From Deltaproteobacteria bacterium (GTDB lineage: Bacteria; Desulfobacterota; GWC2-55-46), in assembly GCA_016234955.1 (NCBI GenBank), contig JACRNN010000042.1, positions 1 through 6,996 of the forward strand: a DNA stretch of 6,996 bases, given 5' to 3'. Each line of letters starts with the position of its first letter. The stretch's first letter is position 1. The translations under genes were made by a program, and so were the position numbers. A model generated the notes under the pieces. The model searched no databases and was not told the DNA's origin. It saw nothing but the letters and a program-made list of their open reading frames with translations. Positions 1 through 5,967 of the stretch are shown piece after piece.

Positions 1-451
1 CCCTGGCGGAGAGGGCCTCCGTCTTTTCGGCTTCGAGCGCGTTTATCCCATAAAGTATGTTCTTGAACGTATGCTTGTCGAGCCAGACCTCCCCAGTTGC
101 AACGGAGCGTATGCATTTTTTGAGAAGTTCCGGCTCGGTGTTGCTCAGGAGCACCCCGTTGAGCCTCTTTTTAAGTATCGTCGCCACAAGGGTCTCCCTG
201 CCGCTGTTGGTGTCGAGGAGCACGAGGTGTATGTCCTTGCGTCCCTGTTCAAAGACCGGAAGGTAGTTATACAGGGTCAGGATGTCGGTCAGTATGACGT
301 TCGGGGAGAAGTTCTCCAACTCCTTGACGGTGTATTTAGCGCCGGATTTAAGCACCCCGGCAACCGTTATATCACGCTCGTTCTCCAGAAGCCTTTGGAT
401 ACCCTCGGAGAACAGACGGTTGCTGAGCGCAAGAATGACCTTTATGCCCAT
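1..451 (-). CDS. LuxR/NarL-type response regulator, partial (receiver domain and linker; C-terminal HTH outside window)
   Basis: The first 150 codons read as a receiver-like alpha/beta domain (about residues 3-120) followed by a linker ending in L-S-A-R. The next base is G, fitting the usual L-S-A-R-E that opens a LuxR-type HTH, so the DNA-binding domain probably lies beyond position 1. The segment around G17-I-x-x-L-L-E23, a candidate phospho-acceptor Asp56 in V-I-L-T-D-I, and the G-E-V-W-L motif (residues 120-124) are typical of NarL/FixJ regulators. Oddly, the acidic pair after strand 1 is replaced by Leu-Ser, and the conserved Lys after strand 5 is replaced (L-L-S). The start is uncertain: ATG at 451 gives the canonical M-G-I-K-V beginning, but an in-frame ATG at 496 would add 15 residues and neither has a good Shine-Dalgarno. 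A third in-frame ATG at 562 lies upstream of the inferred transcription start. Family call is from recognition of the translated pattern; the regulated genes are unknown. Confidence 0.75.
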   Translation of the reverse strand, partial: MGIKVILALSNRLFSEGIQRLLENERDITVAGVLKSGAKYTVKELENFSPNVILTDILTLYNYLPVFEQGRKDIHLVLLDTNSGRETLVATILKKRLNGVLLSNTEPELLKKCIRSVATGEVWLDKHTFKNILYGINALEAEKTEALSAR

Positions 452-563
452 TGTTTTTTCGGTATGTTCCGGAAATAATGTTTTTTTAGCGATCATCCCG
501 ATATCACTGTTTTTTCGGCGTTCTGAAGCCCCTTTGGGTCTCGATATCCCAGGAGGGCACATT

Positions 564-591
564 ATTTTAGCATAGGGAGGATTATTGTCCA
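564..591 (-). promoter_or_regulatory. Candidate sigma-70 promoter for the partial response regulator
   Basis: On the minus strand, TGGACA (591-586) and TAAAAT (569-564) are separated by 16 bp, close to the -35/-10 consensus. Transcription would start near 557, ahead of the ATGs at 496 and 451 but past the one at 562, which argues against the longest reading frame. The element lies just beyond the hairpin at 606-633, so the regulator would be transcribed independently of the TPR gene upstream. Confidence 0.45.
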
Positions 592-605
592 TCTTTACTT
601 GGAGC

Positions 606-633
606 AAAACCTTCGCCTTCAGGCGAAGGTTTT
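606..633. terminator. Strong symmetric hairpin, probable bidirectional terminator
   Basis: A perfect 12-bp inverted repeat (core CCTTCGCCTTCAGGCGAAGG) with a TTCA loop. The stem is flanked by AAAA on the left and TTTT on the right, so either strand's RNA has a GC-containing stem followed by four U. It sits between the end of the TPR gene and the promoter of the response regulator, where a terminator for the minus-strand TPR transcript is expected. The U-run is short, so strength is uncertain. It could also be one member of a dispersed palindromic repeat family, given its twin at 656-683. Confidence 0.5.
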
Positions 634-655
634 AAGTACGCCCCGCAGGGCCGGA

Positions 656-683
656 ATATCCTCCGGCTTTAGCCGGAGGATAT
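656..683. repeat. Second strong hairpin, REP-like palindrome
   Basis: A perfect 13-bp inverted repeat with a two-base centre (core CCTCCGGCTTTAGCCGGAGG). It is 28 bp long, like the hairpin at 606-633, and the two centres are exactly 50 bp apart. Both share the plan CCT-stem, central TTYA, AGG-stem, but with different stem bases. No T-run follows on either strand, so it is a less convincing terminator than its neighbour. REP-like palindrome or remnant of an IS200/IS605-type end are possible readings. Confidence 0.55.
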
Positions 684-797
684 GTCTTAGGGGCTGATCT
701 GCCACCATAGATAATGATGGATGCCTACGACCCGCCGCTTCAATAGAGCGCCTCTTAAAGCGCGGGCTGGATAACGGCGGGACAGGTTACCATGGCG
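684..797. other. Gene-free 3' region of the TPR gene with weak secondary structure
   Basis: No credible reading frame is seen. CCCGCCG at 731-737 pairs with CGGCGGG at 775-781 across a 37-base interval that itself contains GCGC repeats at 748-751 and 760-763. This could be part of the 3' end of the TPR transcript, but it does not match an RNA family I recognise. Confidence 0.3.
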
Positions 798-3092
798 TCA
801 CTTGATGGCGGCAAGGGTCTTTTTCGCTTCTTCCGACCCTATGTACTTATCGGATAGTTTAAGAGAAACTTGAAGTTCCTGCCTGGCAAGTTTCATGTCG
901 CCGTTTTTGAAGTACGCCATGCCGAGGTGATAATGTATCTCCGGGAGGTCCGGCATCTTGGAGGCGCTGTCCTTGAGGAGCGATATGGCCTTGAGATACA
1001 CGCCCTTCTTGTAGTATATCCAGCCGCGGGTGTCGGATATGCCGGGGTGGTCGGGTAGCTGTTCCTTGGCGGTCTCCGCGAGGGTGACGGCCATGTCGAT
1101 ATTGCCGCCGTGCTCGACGTATAGCCATGCGAGGTTGTTGGCCGCGGGCGCGAACTTCGGGTTTATGGCGAGGGCGGCCTTGTAGTTCTTTATGGCCTCG
1201 TCGTACTTGCCCTGTTTTTCGTATATTATGCCGAGAAGCATATACGGGGGCAGGAGCTTCGGGCTTATCCTGACCGCCTCGTTATACTGCTTTATCGCGT
1301 CGTCGATGGAGCCCCCTCTTGAATAGATGCCTCCGAGGTCCAAGTAGGCGTCGAACAGGTCGTTTTTCAGTTCTATGGCCTTCTTCAAGGACTCCTCAGC
1401 CCTCTTTGAATCCTTCGTTACTATATATACCCGGCCGAGGAGGTGGTAGAGCATGGGGTTATCCGGATATTTTTTAATCTGTGCGTTGACCCTGTCAACG
1501 GCCTTCTGGGGCTCCTTGTCCATGATATGGCTCGTCGTGATGAGGCCGAGGGCTTCCACGAGGTCGGGTTTTATCGACAGGGCCTTTTCAAACTGCTCTA
1601 TGGCGGACCTGTTCTTTTTCTGCATCTGGTAGACGAGCCCGAGCCTGAGATACCCTCTCGGGTCCTGCGGGTCTCTCTTTATAACCTTCTCCAAGTACTG
1701 TCTGGCCTCATCAGGTCTGGACTGCTGGAGCCTTATCTCGGCCATGATGACGTTGGCGCCCGGGTGGTCAGGGTGTTTTTCCAGCACCTTCTGCACCTCT
1801 TCCGAGGCGAGCTTCAGGTCTTTGGACCCGAGGTGCATGGTGGCGAGCGCGAGCCTGGCGCTATCCATTTCGGGGGAGAGCCTCAGCGCCTCGGCGAGCT
1901 CGGCCTGCGCGGTGTTGATATTGCCGATCGCCTGATAGGCGATCCCGAGGTAGAGGTGGCTGTCCGGGAGGCCGGGTTCGTCCTTTACCGATTTTTTCAG
2001 GTCTTCAATGGCGTCGTTTGCCTTGTTCTCCGACAGACGCAGACGGCCTCTCAGGTAAAGGCCGTACGGGTCGTTGGGGTGGTTCTTAAGGATATCTGAT
2101 ATCTCGGCGGACGCCTCCTTGTATTTTTTTTCGTCGAGCAAAAGGCCGGCGAGTTTCTGCTTCAAGGCAGTGTTGTTCTGTACCTTGTCCGCGCCCTTCC
2201 TCAAGATATCCTCGGCGTTCTGCCGCCTGCCCGTGGCGACGTAGAATTCGCTCAGTATAAGGTATCCGTCCGGCTTATCCGGGTTCGCGGTTATTAAGGC
2301 CTCGAACGCCTTTTCAGCTTCCGTGATCCTCCTGGATGCGACATAGAAGTTGGCAAGCCCTAAGAGGGCGTCGCGGTTCCTGGGGTTGAGCTCAATGGCC
2401 CTCTTAAGCTCGGCCTCGGCCTCGGAGGCGTTGCCCTGCCTGAAATACAGGCTGGCGAGGGCGATCCGAGGCTCGATAGAGTCCTTTTTCAAGGAGATGG
2501 CCTTTTGATAACTGCTCCTGGCCGATGCCGGATCGTTGCTTGACAGATATATTCCGGCGGCCGCCATGTATGGCTTTATGGCGTCGGGATGGGCCTTGAT
2601 AACATCTTCTATGGCGGATATGGCTTTACCGAAGTCCTTTTTCCCGGCAAGGGATGCGGCCAGGAGGACCCTGGCATCCATGTTCCCTTTGTCCTTGTCG
2701 AGCACGGCCTCGGCCTCTGCAATGGCCTTGTCGAATTGGCCGGTCAGGAGATAAAGCTCACCGATCCTTGAATGGGCGTCGAGTATGGACGGGTCGAGCC
2801 TTACGGCGATATTGAGCTCCTGGAACGCGTTCTGGAGGCCTGTTTGGCCTCCGATCTTGAGGTACGCAAGGCCGAGATTATAGTGCGCCTTTGCGTTTTT
2901 ATTGTTTATCTGTATGGCGTTCTTGAACTCGATGGACGCTTCCCTGTATTTCGATTCATCGAGATAGGCCATGCCCTTCTGCATATACTTGGCGGCCTTC
3001 TTCTCCGGGCTTGCGGTGCATGAGACCAGAGAGATGAGGACAAGGGCTGTTAGAAGAGGTGTTATCAAGTAATGTTTTTTTGAACTATTCAC
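798..3092 (-). CDS. TPR-repeat lipoprotein, PEP-CTERM/exopolysaccharide-associated type (PrsT-like)
   Basis: A 764-residue protein. The N-terminus has a basic start (K5-K6), a hydrophobic core and a lipobox L22-V-S-C25, indicating lipidation at Cys25 and membrane anchoring on the periplasmic side. From about residue 30 to the end it is nearly continuous 34-residue TPR units, around twenty by length, with recurring G-x-x-Y/A-x-x-x-G and A-I-x-x-P patterns. The first unit (residues about 38-70, S-I-E-F-K-N-A-I-Q) and the C-terminal units (N-N-L-A-W-L-Y, then D-T-R-G-W-I-Y-Y) match what I know of the PEP-CTERM system TPR lipoproteins, which accompany exosortase/exopolysaccharide loci. The start is GTG at 3092, needed to give the signal peptide. 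Upstream GAGG (3109-3106) lies 13 bases away, a long spacing that suggests modest translation. No exosortase, PEP-CTERM substrate or glycosyltransferase is visible, so the role is inferred; a generic TPR scaffold lipoprotein is the alternative. Confidence 0.85.
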   Translation of the reverse strand: MNSSKKHYLITPLLTALVLISLVSCTASPEKKAAKYMQKGMAYLDESKYREASIEFKNAIQINNKNAKAHYNLGLAYLKIGGQTGLQNAFQELNIAVRLDPSILDAHSRIGELYLLTGQFDKAIAEAEAVLDKDKGNMDARVLLAASLAGKKDFGKAISAIEDVIKAHPDAIKPYMAAAGIYLSSNDPASARSSYQKAISLKKDSIEPRIALASLYFRQGNASEAEAELKRAIELNPRNRDALLGLANFYVASRRITEAEKAFEALITANPDKPDGYLILSEFYVATGRRQNAEDILRKGADKVQNNTALKQKLAGLLLDEKKYKEASAEISDILKNHPNDPYGLYLRGRLRLSENKANDAIEDLKKSVKDEPGLPDSHLYLGIAYQAIGNINTAQAELAEALRLSPEMDSARLALATMHLGSKDLKLASEEVQKVLEKHPDHPGANVIMAEIRLQQSRPDEARQYLEKVIKRDPQDPRGYLRLGLVYQMQKKNRSAIEQFEKALSIKPDLVEALGLITTSHIMDKEPQKAVDRVNAQIKKYPDNPMLYHLLGRVYIVTKDSKRAEESLKKAIELKNDLFDAYLDLGGIYSRGGSIDDAIKQYNEAVRISPKLLPPYMLLGIIYEKQGKYDEAIKNYKAALAINPKFAPAANNLAWLYVEHGGNIDMAVTLAETAKEQLPDHPGISDTRGWIYYKKGVYLKAISLLKDSASKMPDLPEIHYHLGMAYFKNGDMKLARQELQVSLKLSDKYIGSEEAKKTLAAIK

Positions 3093-3260
3093 GATTTTTG
3101 GGTTTCCTCATTTTTTTGTCTCGCCTTGAATCTCAGGACGGCCCGGGCTATTCCGGTTTGGATTTAAGATCGGTCTCGATGCCTTGTACATGCATAGCGA
3201 GCGCGAGGCCCGCGACTTTGGCTTTCGGGGTTATGCGAGCGAATAGGATTAGAGACTTTC
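3093..3260. other. Leader/upstream region of the TPR gene
   Basis: No gene is supported. The region must carry the 5' end of the minus-strand TPR transcript, but I find no convincing -35/-10 pair. A GCCCGGGC palindrome lies around 3140-3148 and overlapping ATGCAT/TGTACA palindromes near 3185-3195; neither can be assigned a function. Confidence 0.3.
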
Positions 3261-3409
3261 TTAAGGGTGCTTCTAAAAATTGCTCTTTTCCCGATCTCTT
3301 TGTTAGGGCGAAAATAAAAATGCTCACATATTATCATATATGCTCCGCTTTTTATTTTCACCCCGCCTCGACCTCGGAAAAAATATCTGATTTTTAGAGG
3401 CACCCTTAA
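3261..3409. mobile_element. MITE-like element: 149-bp imperfect palindrome with 20-bp terminal inverted repeats
   Basis: The left end TTAAGGGTGCTTCTAAAAAT (3261-3280) is repeated inverted at 3390-3409 with one mismatch in 20. An inner inverted pair follows: GAAAATAAAAA at 3310-3320 against TTTTTATTTTC at 3349-3359. The 63-base arms (3261-3323 and 3347-3409) align along most of their length with a few gaps, around a 23-base AT-rich loop, so the element can form one long hairpin or cruciform. No transposase is encoded. The outermost TTAA could be part of the terminal repeat or a 4-bp target duplication flanking GGGTGC...GCACCC. Weaker inverted similarity (ATTAGA on both sides) continues outside, so the exact boundary is uncertain. 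The element sits about 170 bp upstream of the TPR gene and might affect its expression. Confidence 0.65.
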
Positions 3410-3520
3410 ATGTCTAATACCCAGCGGATTGGGTCTGGGGAGTTTCAACGGAGTGTCTGCCGCAACCCGTCCGCTATATCAGGGTGGGGAGGAGGCGGCA
3501 AACAAACCATCCCGAGGATT
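3410..3520. other. Intergenic segment with nested short inverted repeats
   Basis: No gene is seen. ACCCA/TGGGT forms a small hairpin near 3419-3434. TGCCGC (about 3458-3463) pairs with GCGGCA (3494-3499), enclosing a shorter ACCC/GGGT pair. This may be a structured RNA segment or chance; it matches no riboswitch or ncRNA I recognise. Confidence 0.25.
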
Positions 3521-3682
3521 AAGACCCGAGGGGCTTCAGAACCTTGAAAAAATGAACCCTCCATGAGCGCAAAGAACCCCGGGGTTTCGGAACGCAAATA
3601 ATGAACCCTCCACGGACTTAAAGAACCCCGGGGTTCTTAGAGCGCTAAAACATCAAGGTCTCTAAAAGCCCCGGGGTTTCAG
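3521..3682. repeat. Cluster of CCCCGGGG-centred palindromes with 49-bp tandem units
   Basis: Two adjacent units start with AATGAACCCTCCAYG at 3551 and 3600 and continue to AAAGAACCCCGGGGTT, giving a 49-bp period. The palindrome in the second unit, AAGAACCCCGGGGTTCTT (3621-3638), is perfect over 18 bp. The one in the first unit (3575-3586) is perfect over 12 bp. A further copy (AAGCCCCGGGGTTTC, 3666-3680) follows, and a degenerate one (ACCCGAGGGGCTTC, 3524-3537) precedes. Centres lie at about 3529, 3580.5, 3629.5 and 3672.5. The symmetric sites suggest a set of protein-binding operators or a decayed tandem/REP-like repeat. Spacing is not constant and there are no unique spacers of CRISPR type. 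Confidence 0.6.
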
Positions 3683-3821
3683 AATGGTAAGAAACAACGC
3701 CCGCAATCAGAATCTTCCGCTATCTATGAGGGAGCACCCTGATTATATCCGATGGGTCGATACAAGTCAACGGAATACGGGGTACTTATATGCGTAGCCG
3801 GGCTATGATGCCCTGCCCTTA
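3683..3821. other. Downstream region of sorB
   Basis: No gene is seen. Two weak inverted repeats (AGGG/CCCT around 3729-3740 and GGGC/GCCC around 3800-3813) could fold in the 3' end of the minus-strand sorAB transcript. Neither is followed by a T-run, so a rho-independent terminator cannot be claimed. Confidence 0.3.
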
Positions 3822-4163
3822 TTAACTCCCCGTGCCGTAATTGGCCGCAAGGTAGTCTTCTATCGCCTTCATTTCGGCCTCATTTACCGGGCAGCCGAAG
3901 GTCTTTACCATCTTTTTCACCGTGGCGGACCATTTGGCCTTTGGCATTTTAGGCTGCATGTTTATGTAGTCGGTGCTGTGGCATACGTTGCAGTTGCCCT
4001 CCACATATTCCTTGCCCGGTCCGTCCTTGAGCGGGGTTGTGATATCGGGCAGGGTGATCGATTTGGCGGTCCCTGTCACGACCGTGTCTTTCGCGCCCTT
4101 GTCCTGGGCGTAGACGGAACCGGCGGCAAAAATCAATATCAAGAAAAAAAGAAGTTTTTTCAT
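3822..4163 (-). CDS. sorB: Monohaem cytochrome c subunit of sulfite dehydrogenase (SorB-like)
   Basis: A 113-residue protein with a Sec signal peptide (K2-K3, hydrophobic stretch 4-18, V-Y-A cleavage near residue 19). One haem-binding motif, C58-N-V-C61-H62, lies in the context C-x-x-C-H-S-x-D-Y-I typical of SorB cytochromes. W78 and K-K-M85 in the following helix, then F-G-C-P-V and a C-terminal Y-L-A-A-N-Y-G, fit the same family; Met85 is the likely second haem ligand. Cys91 replaces the Ala I expect in the usual G-A-P-[IV] motif, an oddity. The gene starts 8 bp after the sorA stop, and its AGGAG (4173-4169) overlaps that stop codon, so translation is probably coupled. Role: accepts electrons from the molybdenum centre of SorA in the periplasm and passes them to the respiratory chain. 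Family assignment rests on motif and context. Confidence 0.85.
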   Translation of the reverse strand: MKKLLFFLILIFAAGSVYAQDKGAKDTVVTGTAKSITLPDITTPLKDGPGKEYVEGNCNVCHSTDYINMQPKMPKAKWSATVKKMVKTFGCPVNEAEMKAIEDYLAANYGTGS

Positions 4164-4168
4164 ATGGT

Positions 4169-4173
4169 CTCCT
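4169..4173 (-). promoter_or_regulatory. Ribosome binding site of sorB overlapping the sorA stop codon
   Basis: AGGAG on the minus strand shares its first two bases with the sorA TAG stop (4174-4172) and lies 5 bases before the sorB ATG. This arrangement suggests translational coupling of the two subunits. Confidence 0.7.
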
Positions 4174-5359
4174 ATATTACGTTGACCTCTATTTTTTCTA
4201 TCTTATTCCAGAGATACCCGGCGGGGTTCCAGAGGCTCTCGGAGGGCTGGGACTCTCCGATGCTGTTCGTGGCCTTTGCCATGACCGTATATTTGCCGGG
4301 CTTCTCCGGCTTCCATGAGTGGAACCACTGCACCCAGGAGTACTTGCCGAGGTCGCGGCCGAGCCTGGCCGTATTCCACGTCTTGCCGCCGTCGACCGAG
4401 ACGACGACGTCCTTGACGCCGTACCCGCCTGAGAACGCCACGCCCATGACCTCCACGGGCGTTTTCGCCTTCAGGCCGGACCCCTGTGTGGGCGTCACTA
4501 TGACGGACCTCGTGGTCATGCGGTTTATAGGCACGGTCTTTTTCGGGGCCGTCCCCGGCTCCACGCACCCGCATGCGTTATCGGGTATCCTGTACGCGGG
4601 CTTCATCCAGAACTCCTCGAAGGTCTGGGTTATTACCTTTATATCGGTCAACGCCTTCACCCAATATGTGGCGTACCAGCCCGGCACGACGAGCCTCGCC
4701 GGGAATCCGTTCAGCATGGTGAGCGGCGCCCCGTTCATCTCATATGCGACGATGATGTCGTCCTCTATAGCCTTGTCGACGGGAAGGCTCTTTACGAAAT
4801 CCGGCACTGTGGGAAGCGGCCCCGAATCGAGTCCGTTGAAGGTGACGTCCACAGACCCGGCCTTTATGCCGGCGGCGTTGAGGACGTCCTTGAGGCGGGC
4901 CCCGGTCCAGGTGACGTTACCCATGGCGCCGTTATCCCACTGTCCTCCCGGGACACGCGGTTCAAAAAAGCTTCTGCCGTTGCCGGAGCACTGGATGACC
5001 GCGGTGTAGCTCACCTTCTCAAGCTTCTTCAGGTCATCCATCGACAGTTGGAGTCCCTTGTCCGTGTTCCCGCCGATATTGAGCCTCCACTGGCTCAGAT
5101 CCACGGACGTCGGGATGTTCGCAAGATGCCACCTTACGAAGAGGGCCTCGTTGGGCGTTAGCAATTCCTTGAAATAATGTAGCGGCGTCTCAAGTTGCGG
5201 CGGTCTCGATGTGAGCAATATCAGGTCCGTCTTTTCAGGAAATCTTACAAGTTTTTTTTCGTCCGCAAAGATGTTCGCCGGCCAACTCCCCATCGCCGCT
5301 GTCGCGGTAAAAACACCTACAGTTTTCAGAAAAAGCCTTCTTGTGAACCATTTATCCAT
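4172..5359 (-). CDS. sorA: Sulfite dehydrogenase molybdenum-cofactor subunit (SorA-like), Tat-exported
   Basis: A 395-residue member of the sulfite oxidase family. A twin-arginine signal (T6-R-R-L-F-L-K12 plus hydrophobic stretch to about residue 24) indicates export of the folded Mo enzyme. The Mo-binding domain contains R76 and H78 in F-V-R-W-H-L-A, the molybdenum-ligating Cys124 in Q-C-S-G-N-G-R129, and Y256 in A-Y-R-I-P. The spacing from Cys to Arg (5) and Cys to Tyr (132) equals that of Cys104, Arg109 and Tyr236 as I recall them for Starkeya SorA. P-G-W-Y-A-T-Y-W-V-K (226-235) and an Ig-like dimerisation domain (about residues 280-395, with V-S-V-D-G-G-K-T-W) follow. The ATG at 5359 is chosen over an in-frame ATG at 5392 because AAAGGAGG lies 6 bases before it and the Tat motif then sits at the N-terminus. 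Role: periplasmic oxidation of sulfite to sulfate, electrons to SorB. SoxC is the alternative family member, but the SorB partner favours SorA. Confidence 0.9.
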   Translation of the reverse strand: MDKWFTRRLFLKTVGVFTATAAMGSWPANIFADEKKLVRFPEKTDLILLTSRPPQLETPLHYFKELLTPNEALFVRWHLANIPTSVDLSQWRLNIGGNTDKGLQLSMDDLKKLEKVSYTAVIQCSGNGRSFFEPRVPGGQWDNGAMGNVTWTGARLKDVLNAAGIKAGSVDVTFNGLDSGPLPTVPDFVKSLPVDKAIEDDIIVAYEMNGAPLTMLNGFPARLVVPGWYATYWVKALTDIKVITQTFEEFWMKPAYRIPDNACGCVEPGTAPKKTVPINRMTTRSVIVTPTQGSGLKAKTPVEVMGVAFSGGYGVKDVVVSVDGGKTWNTARLGRDLGKYSWVQWFHSWKPEKPGKYTVMAKATNSIGESQPSESLWNPAGYLWNKIEKIEVNVI

Positions 5360-5365
5360 AGACAC

Positions 5366-5373
5366 CCTCCTTT
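5366..5373 (-). promoter_or_regulatory. Ribosome binding site of sorA that fixes its start
   Basis: AAAGGAGG on the minus strand is followed by a 6-base spacer and the ATG at 5359. It lies inside the longer in-frame extension beginning at 5392, so the shorter start is preferred. Confidence 0.8.
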
Positions 5374-5382
5374 CTTGCCGCG

Positions 5383-5391
5383 AATATAGCA
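5383..5391 (-). promoter_or_regulatory. Candidate extended -10 promoter of sorAB
   Basis: TGCTATATT on the minus strand is an extended -10 element (TG-N-TATATT). No good -35 is found 16-18 bp upstream, as is usual for extended -10 promoters. Transcription would start near 5376, leaving a very short leader that contains the sorA ribosome binding site. It also places the ATG at 5392 outside the transcript, supporting the start at 5359. Confidence 0.4.
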
Positions 5392-5554
5392 TTTCACAAA
5401 ATCTTTTACCAGCTTAAAATTTGAATTTAGCGTGTGCGTAAAAAGCCGTTTTCAGCCGCTCTTCGGACAGGCGTCCATCTTGAAAATAATCCGTTACAGC
5501 GGAGCGGCATTTGCCGGCGCGCGAGCAGAAAAAGATTGTGTAATCCGCAAGCTC
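5392..5554. other. Divergent intergenic region between sorA and the HTH/zinc-ribbon gene
   Basis: No gene is supported here. The segment carries an AT-rich stretch near 5415-5430 and a small hairpin CGGCATTTGCCG around 5504-5515. It lies between the two divergent promoter candidates and is where a shared regulator would be expected to bind, but no clear operator is seen. Confidence 0.3.
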
Positions 5555-5563
5555 TGGTATAAT
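5555..5563 (+). promoter_or_regulatory. Extended -10 promoter of the HTH/zinc-ribbon gene
   Basis: TGGTATAAT is a consensus -10 with the TGN extension. TTGTGT at 5536-5541 lies 16 bp upstream and is a partial -35. Transcription would start near 5570, leaving a leader of roughly 60 bases before the ATG at 5631. Confidence 0.6.
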
Positions 5564-5630
5564 CGCATCGGTTTTCCCGCAGTCTGAGAAAGCCACTCTC
5601 ACCCGGTGTGAATGTCCTGTGTTAAAGACA

Positions 5631-5936
5631 ATGGCTGAAGCCGACCTTACGATAAGGCAGAGGATAGCCGCGGCCCTCAAGGGAGGGATGCTCACCTCGA
5701 AGGACATCTCCATGGCCGTTGGCATCAGGGAAAAGGAGGCGATAGACCACCTCGACCACGTGGCGATAACGGTCAACCGCGCCGGCGGCGCGGAGAGGTT
5801 CGTGGTGGAGCCTTCAGTGTGCCGCTCCTGCGGCTTCGTGTTCAAAAAGAGGGAGAGGCTCAAGACCCCGAGCAGGTGCCCGGTCTGCAGGTCCGAGGAG
5901 ATAACGGAGATGAGGTTCGGGATAGTGGAAAGATAA
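5631..5936 (+). CDS. Winged-helix transcriptional regulator fused to a zinc ribbon (COG3357-like)
   Basis: A 101-residue protein. Residues about 5-55 form a helix-turn-helix/winged-helix pattern (I-R-Q-R-I-A-A-A-L-K, then L-T-S-K-D-I-S-M-A-V-G-I, then K-E-A-I-D-H-L), as in ArsR-like domains. Residues 64-86 hold C64-x-x-C67 and C83-x-x-C86, a four-cysteine zinc ribbon (C-R-S-C-G-F and C-P-V-C-R-S). This HTH plus zinc-ribbon layout corresponds to the predicted regulators of COG3357, best known to me from archaea and found in some bacteria. The start is uncertain: ATG 5631 or GTG 5619 in the same frame (four extra residues), neither with a clear Shine-Dalgarno. It is transcribed divergently from sorAB and is followed 31 bp later by the barrel gene, probably in one operon. 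What it senses and which promoter it binds are unknown. Confidence 0.8.
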   Translation: MAEADLTIRQRIAAALKGGMLTSKDISMAVGIREKEAIDHLDHVAITVNRAGGAERFVVEPSVCRSCGFVFKKRERLKTPSRCPVCRSEEITEMRFGIVER

Positions 5937-5957
5937 AGGTTTAAAATACCGGTTTTC

Positions 5958-5962
5958 AGAGG
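5958..5962 (+). promoter_or_regulatory. Ribosome binding site of the barrel gene
   Basis: AGAGG lies 5 bases before the ATG at 5968. An in-frame GTG at 5962 overlaps this site, so ATG 5968 is taken as the start. Upstream, the 31-bp spacer after the regulator's stop contains an ACCGGT palindrome flanked by A- and T-rich bases (5943-5956), with no sign of a terminator. Confidence 0.6.
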
Positions 5963-5967
5963 TGACG

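Noticed and set aside
71..478. Plus-strand open frame of 135 codons
   Set aside because: It lies opposite the receiver-domain frame, which gives a recognisable response-regulator sequence; the plus-strand product has no recognisable motif.
1443..2099. Plus-strand open frame of 218 codons inside the TPR gene
   Set aside because: It is antisense to well-conserved TPR repeats, whose codon pattern leaves the opposite strand open; no family resemblance.
3059..3448. Overlapping open frames on both strands (3059-3397 plus, 3164-3448 minus)
   Set aside because: Both run through the palindromic MITE-like element, show no domain or signal, and the plus-strand one overlaps the start of the TPR gene.
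3410..3520. Riboswitch or structured ncRNA
   Set aside because: Only short 4-6 bp pairings are seen, there is no match to a known conserved core, and the segment is separated from the TPR gene by the MITE-like element.
3521..3682. CRISPR array
   Set aside because: The repeats are few, imperfect and unevenly spaced, and the bases between palindromes are themselves partly repeated, so there are no unique spacers.
3978..5009. Plus-strand open frame of 343 codons
   Set aside because: It is antisense to sorB and sorA, whose catalytic and haem motifs are unmistakable on the minus strand.
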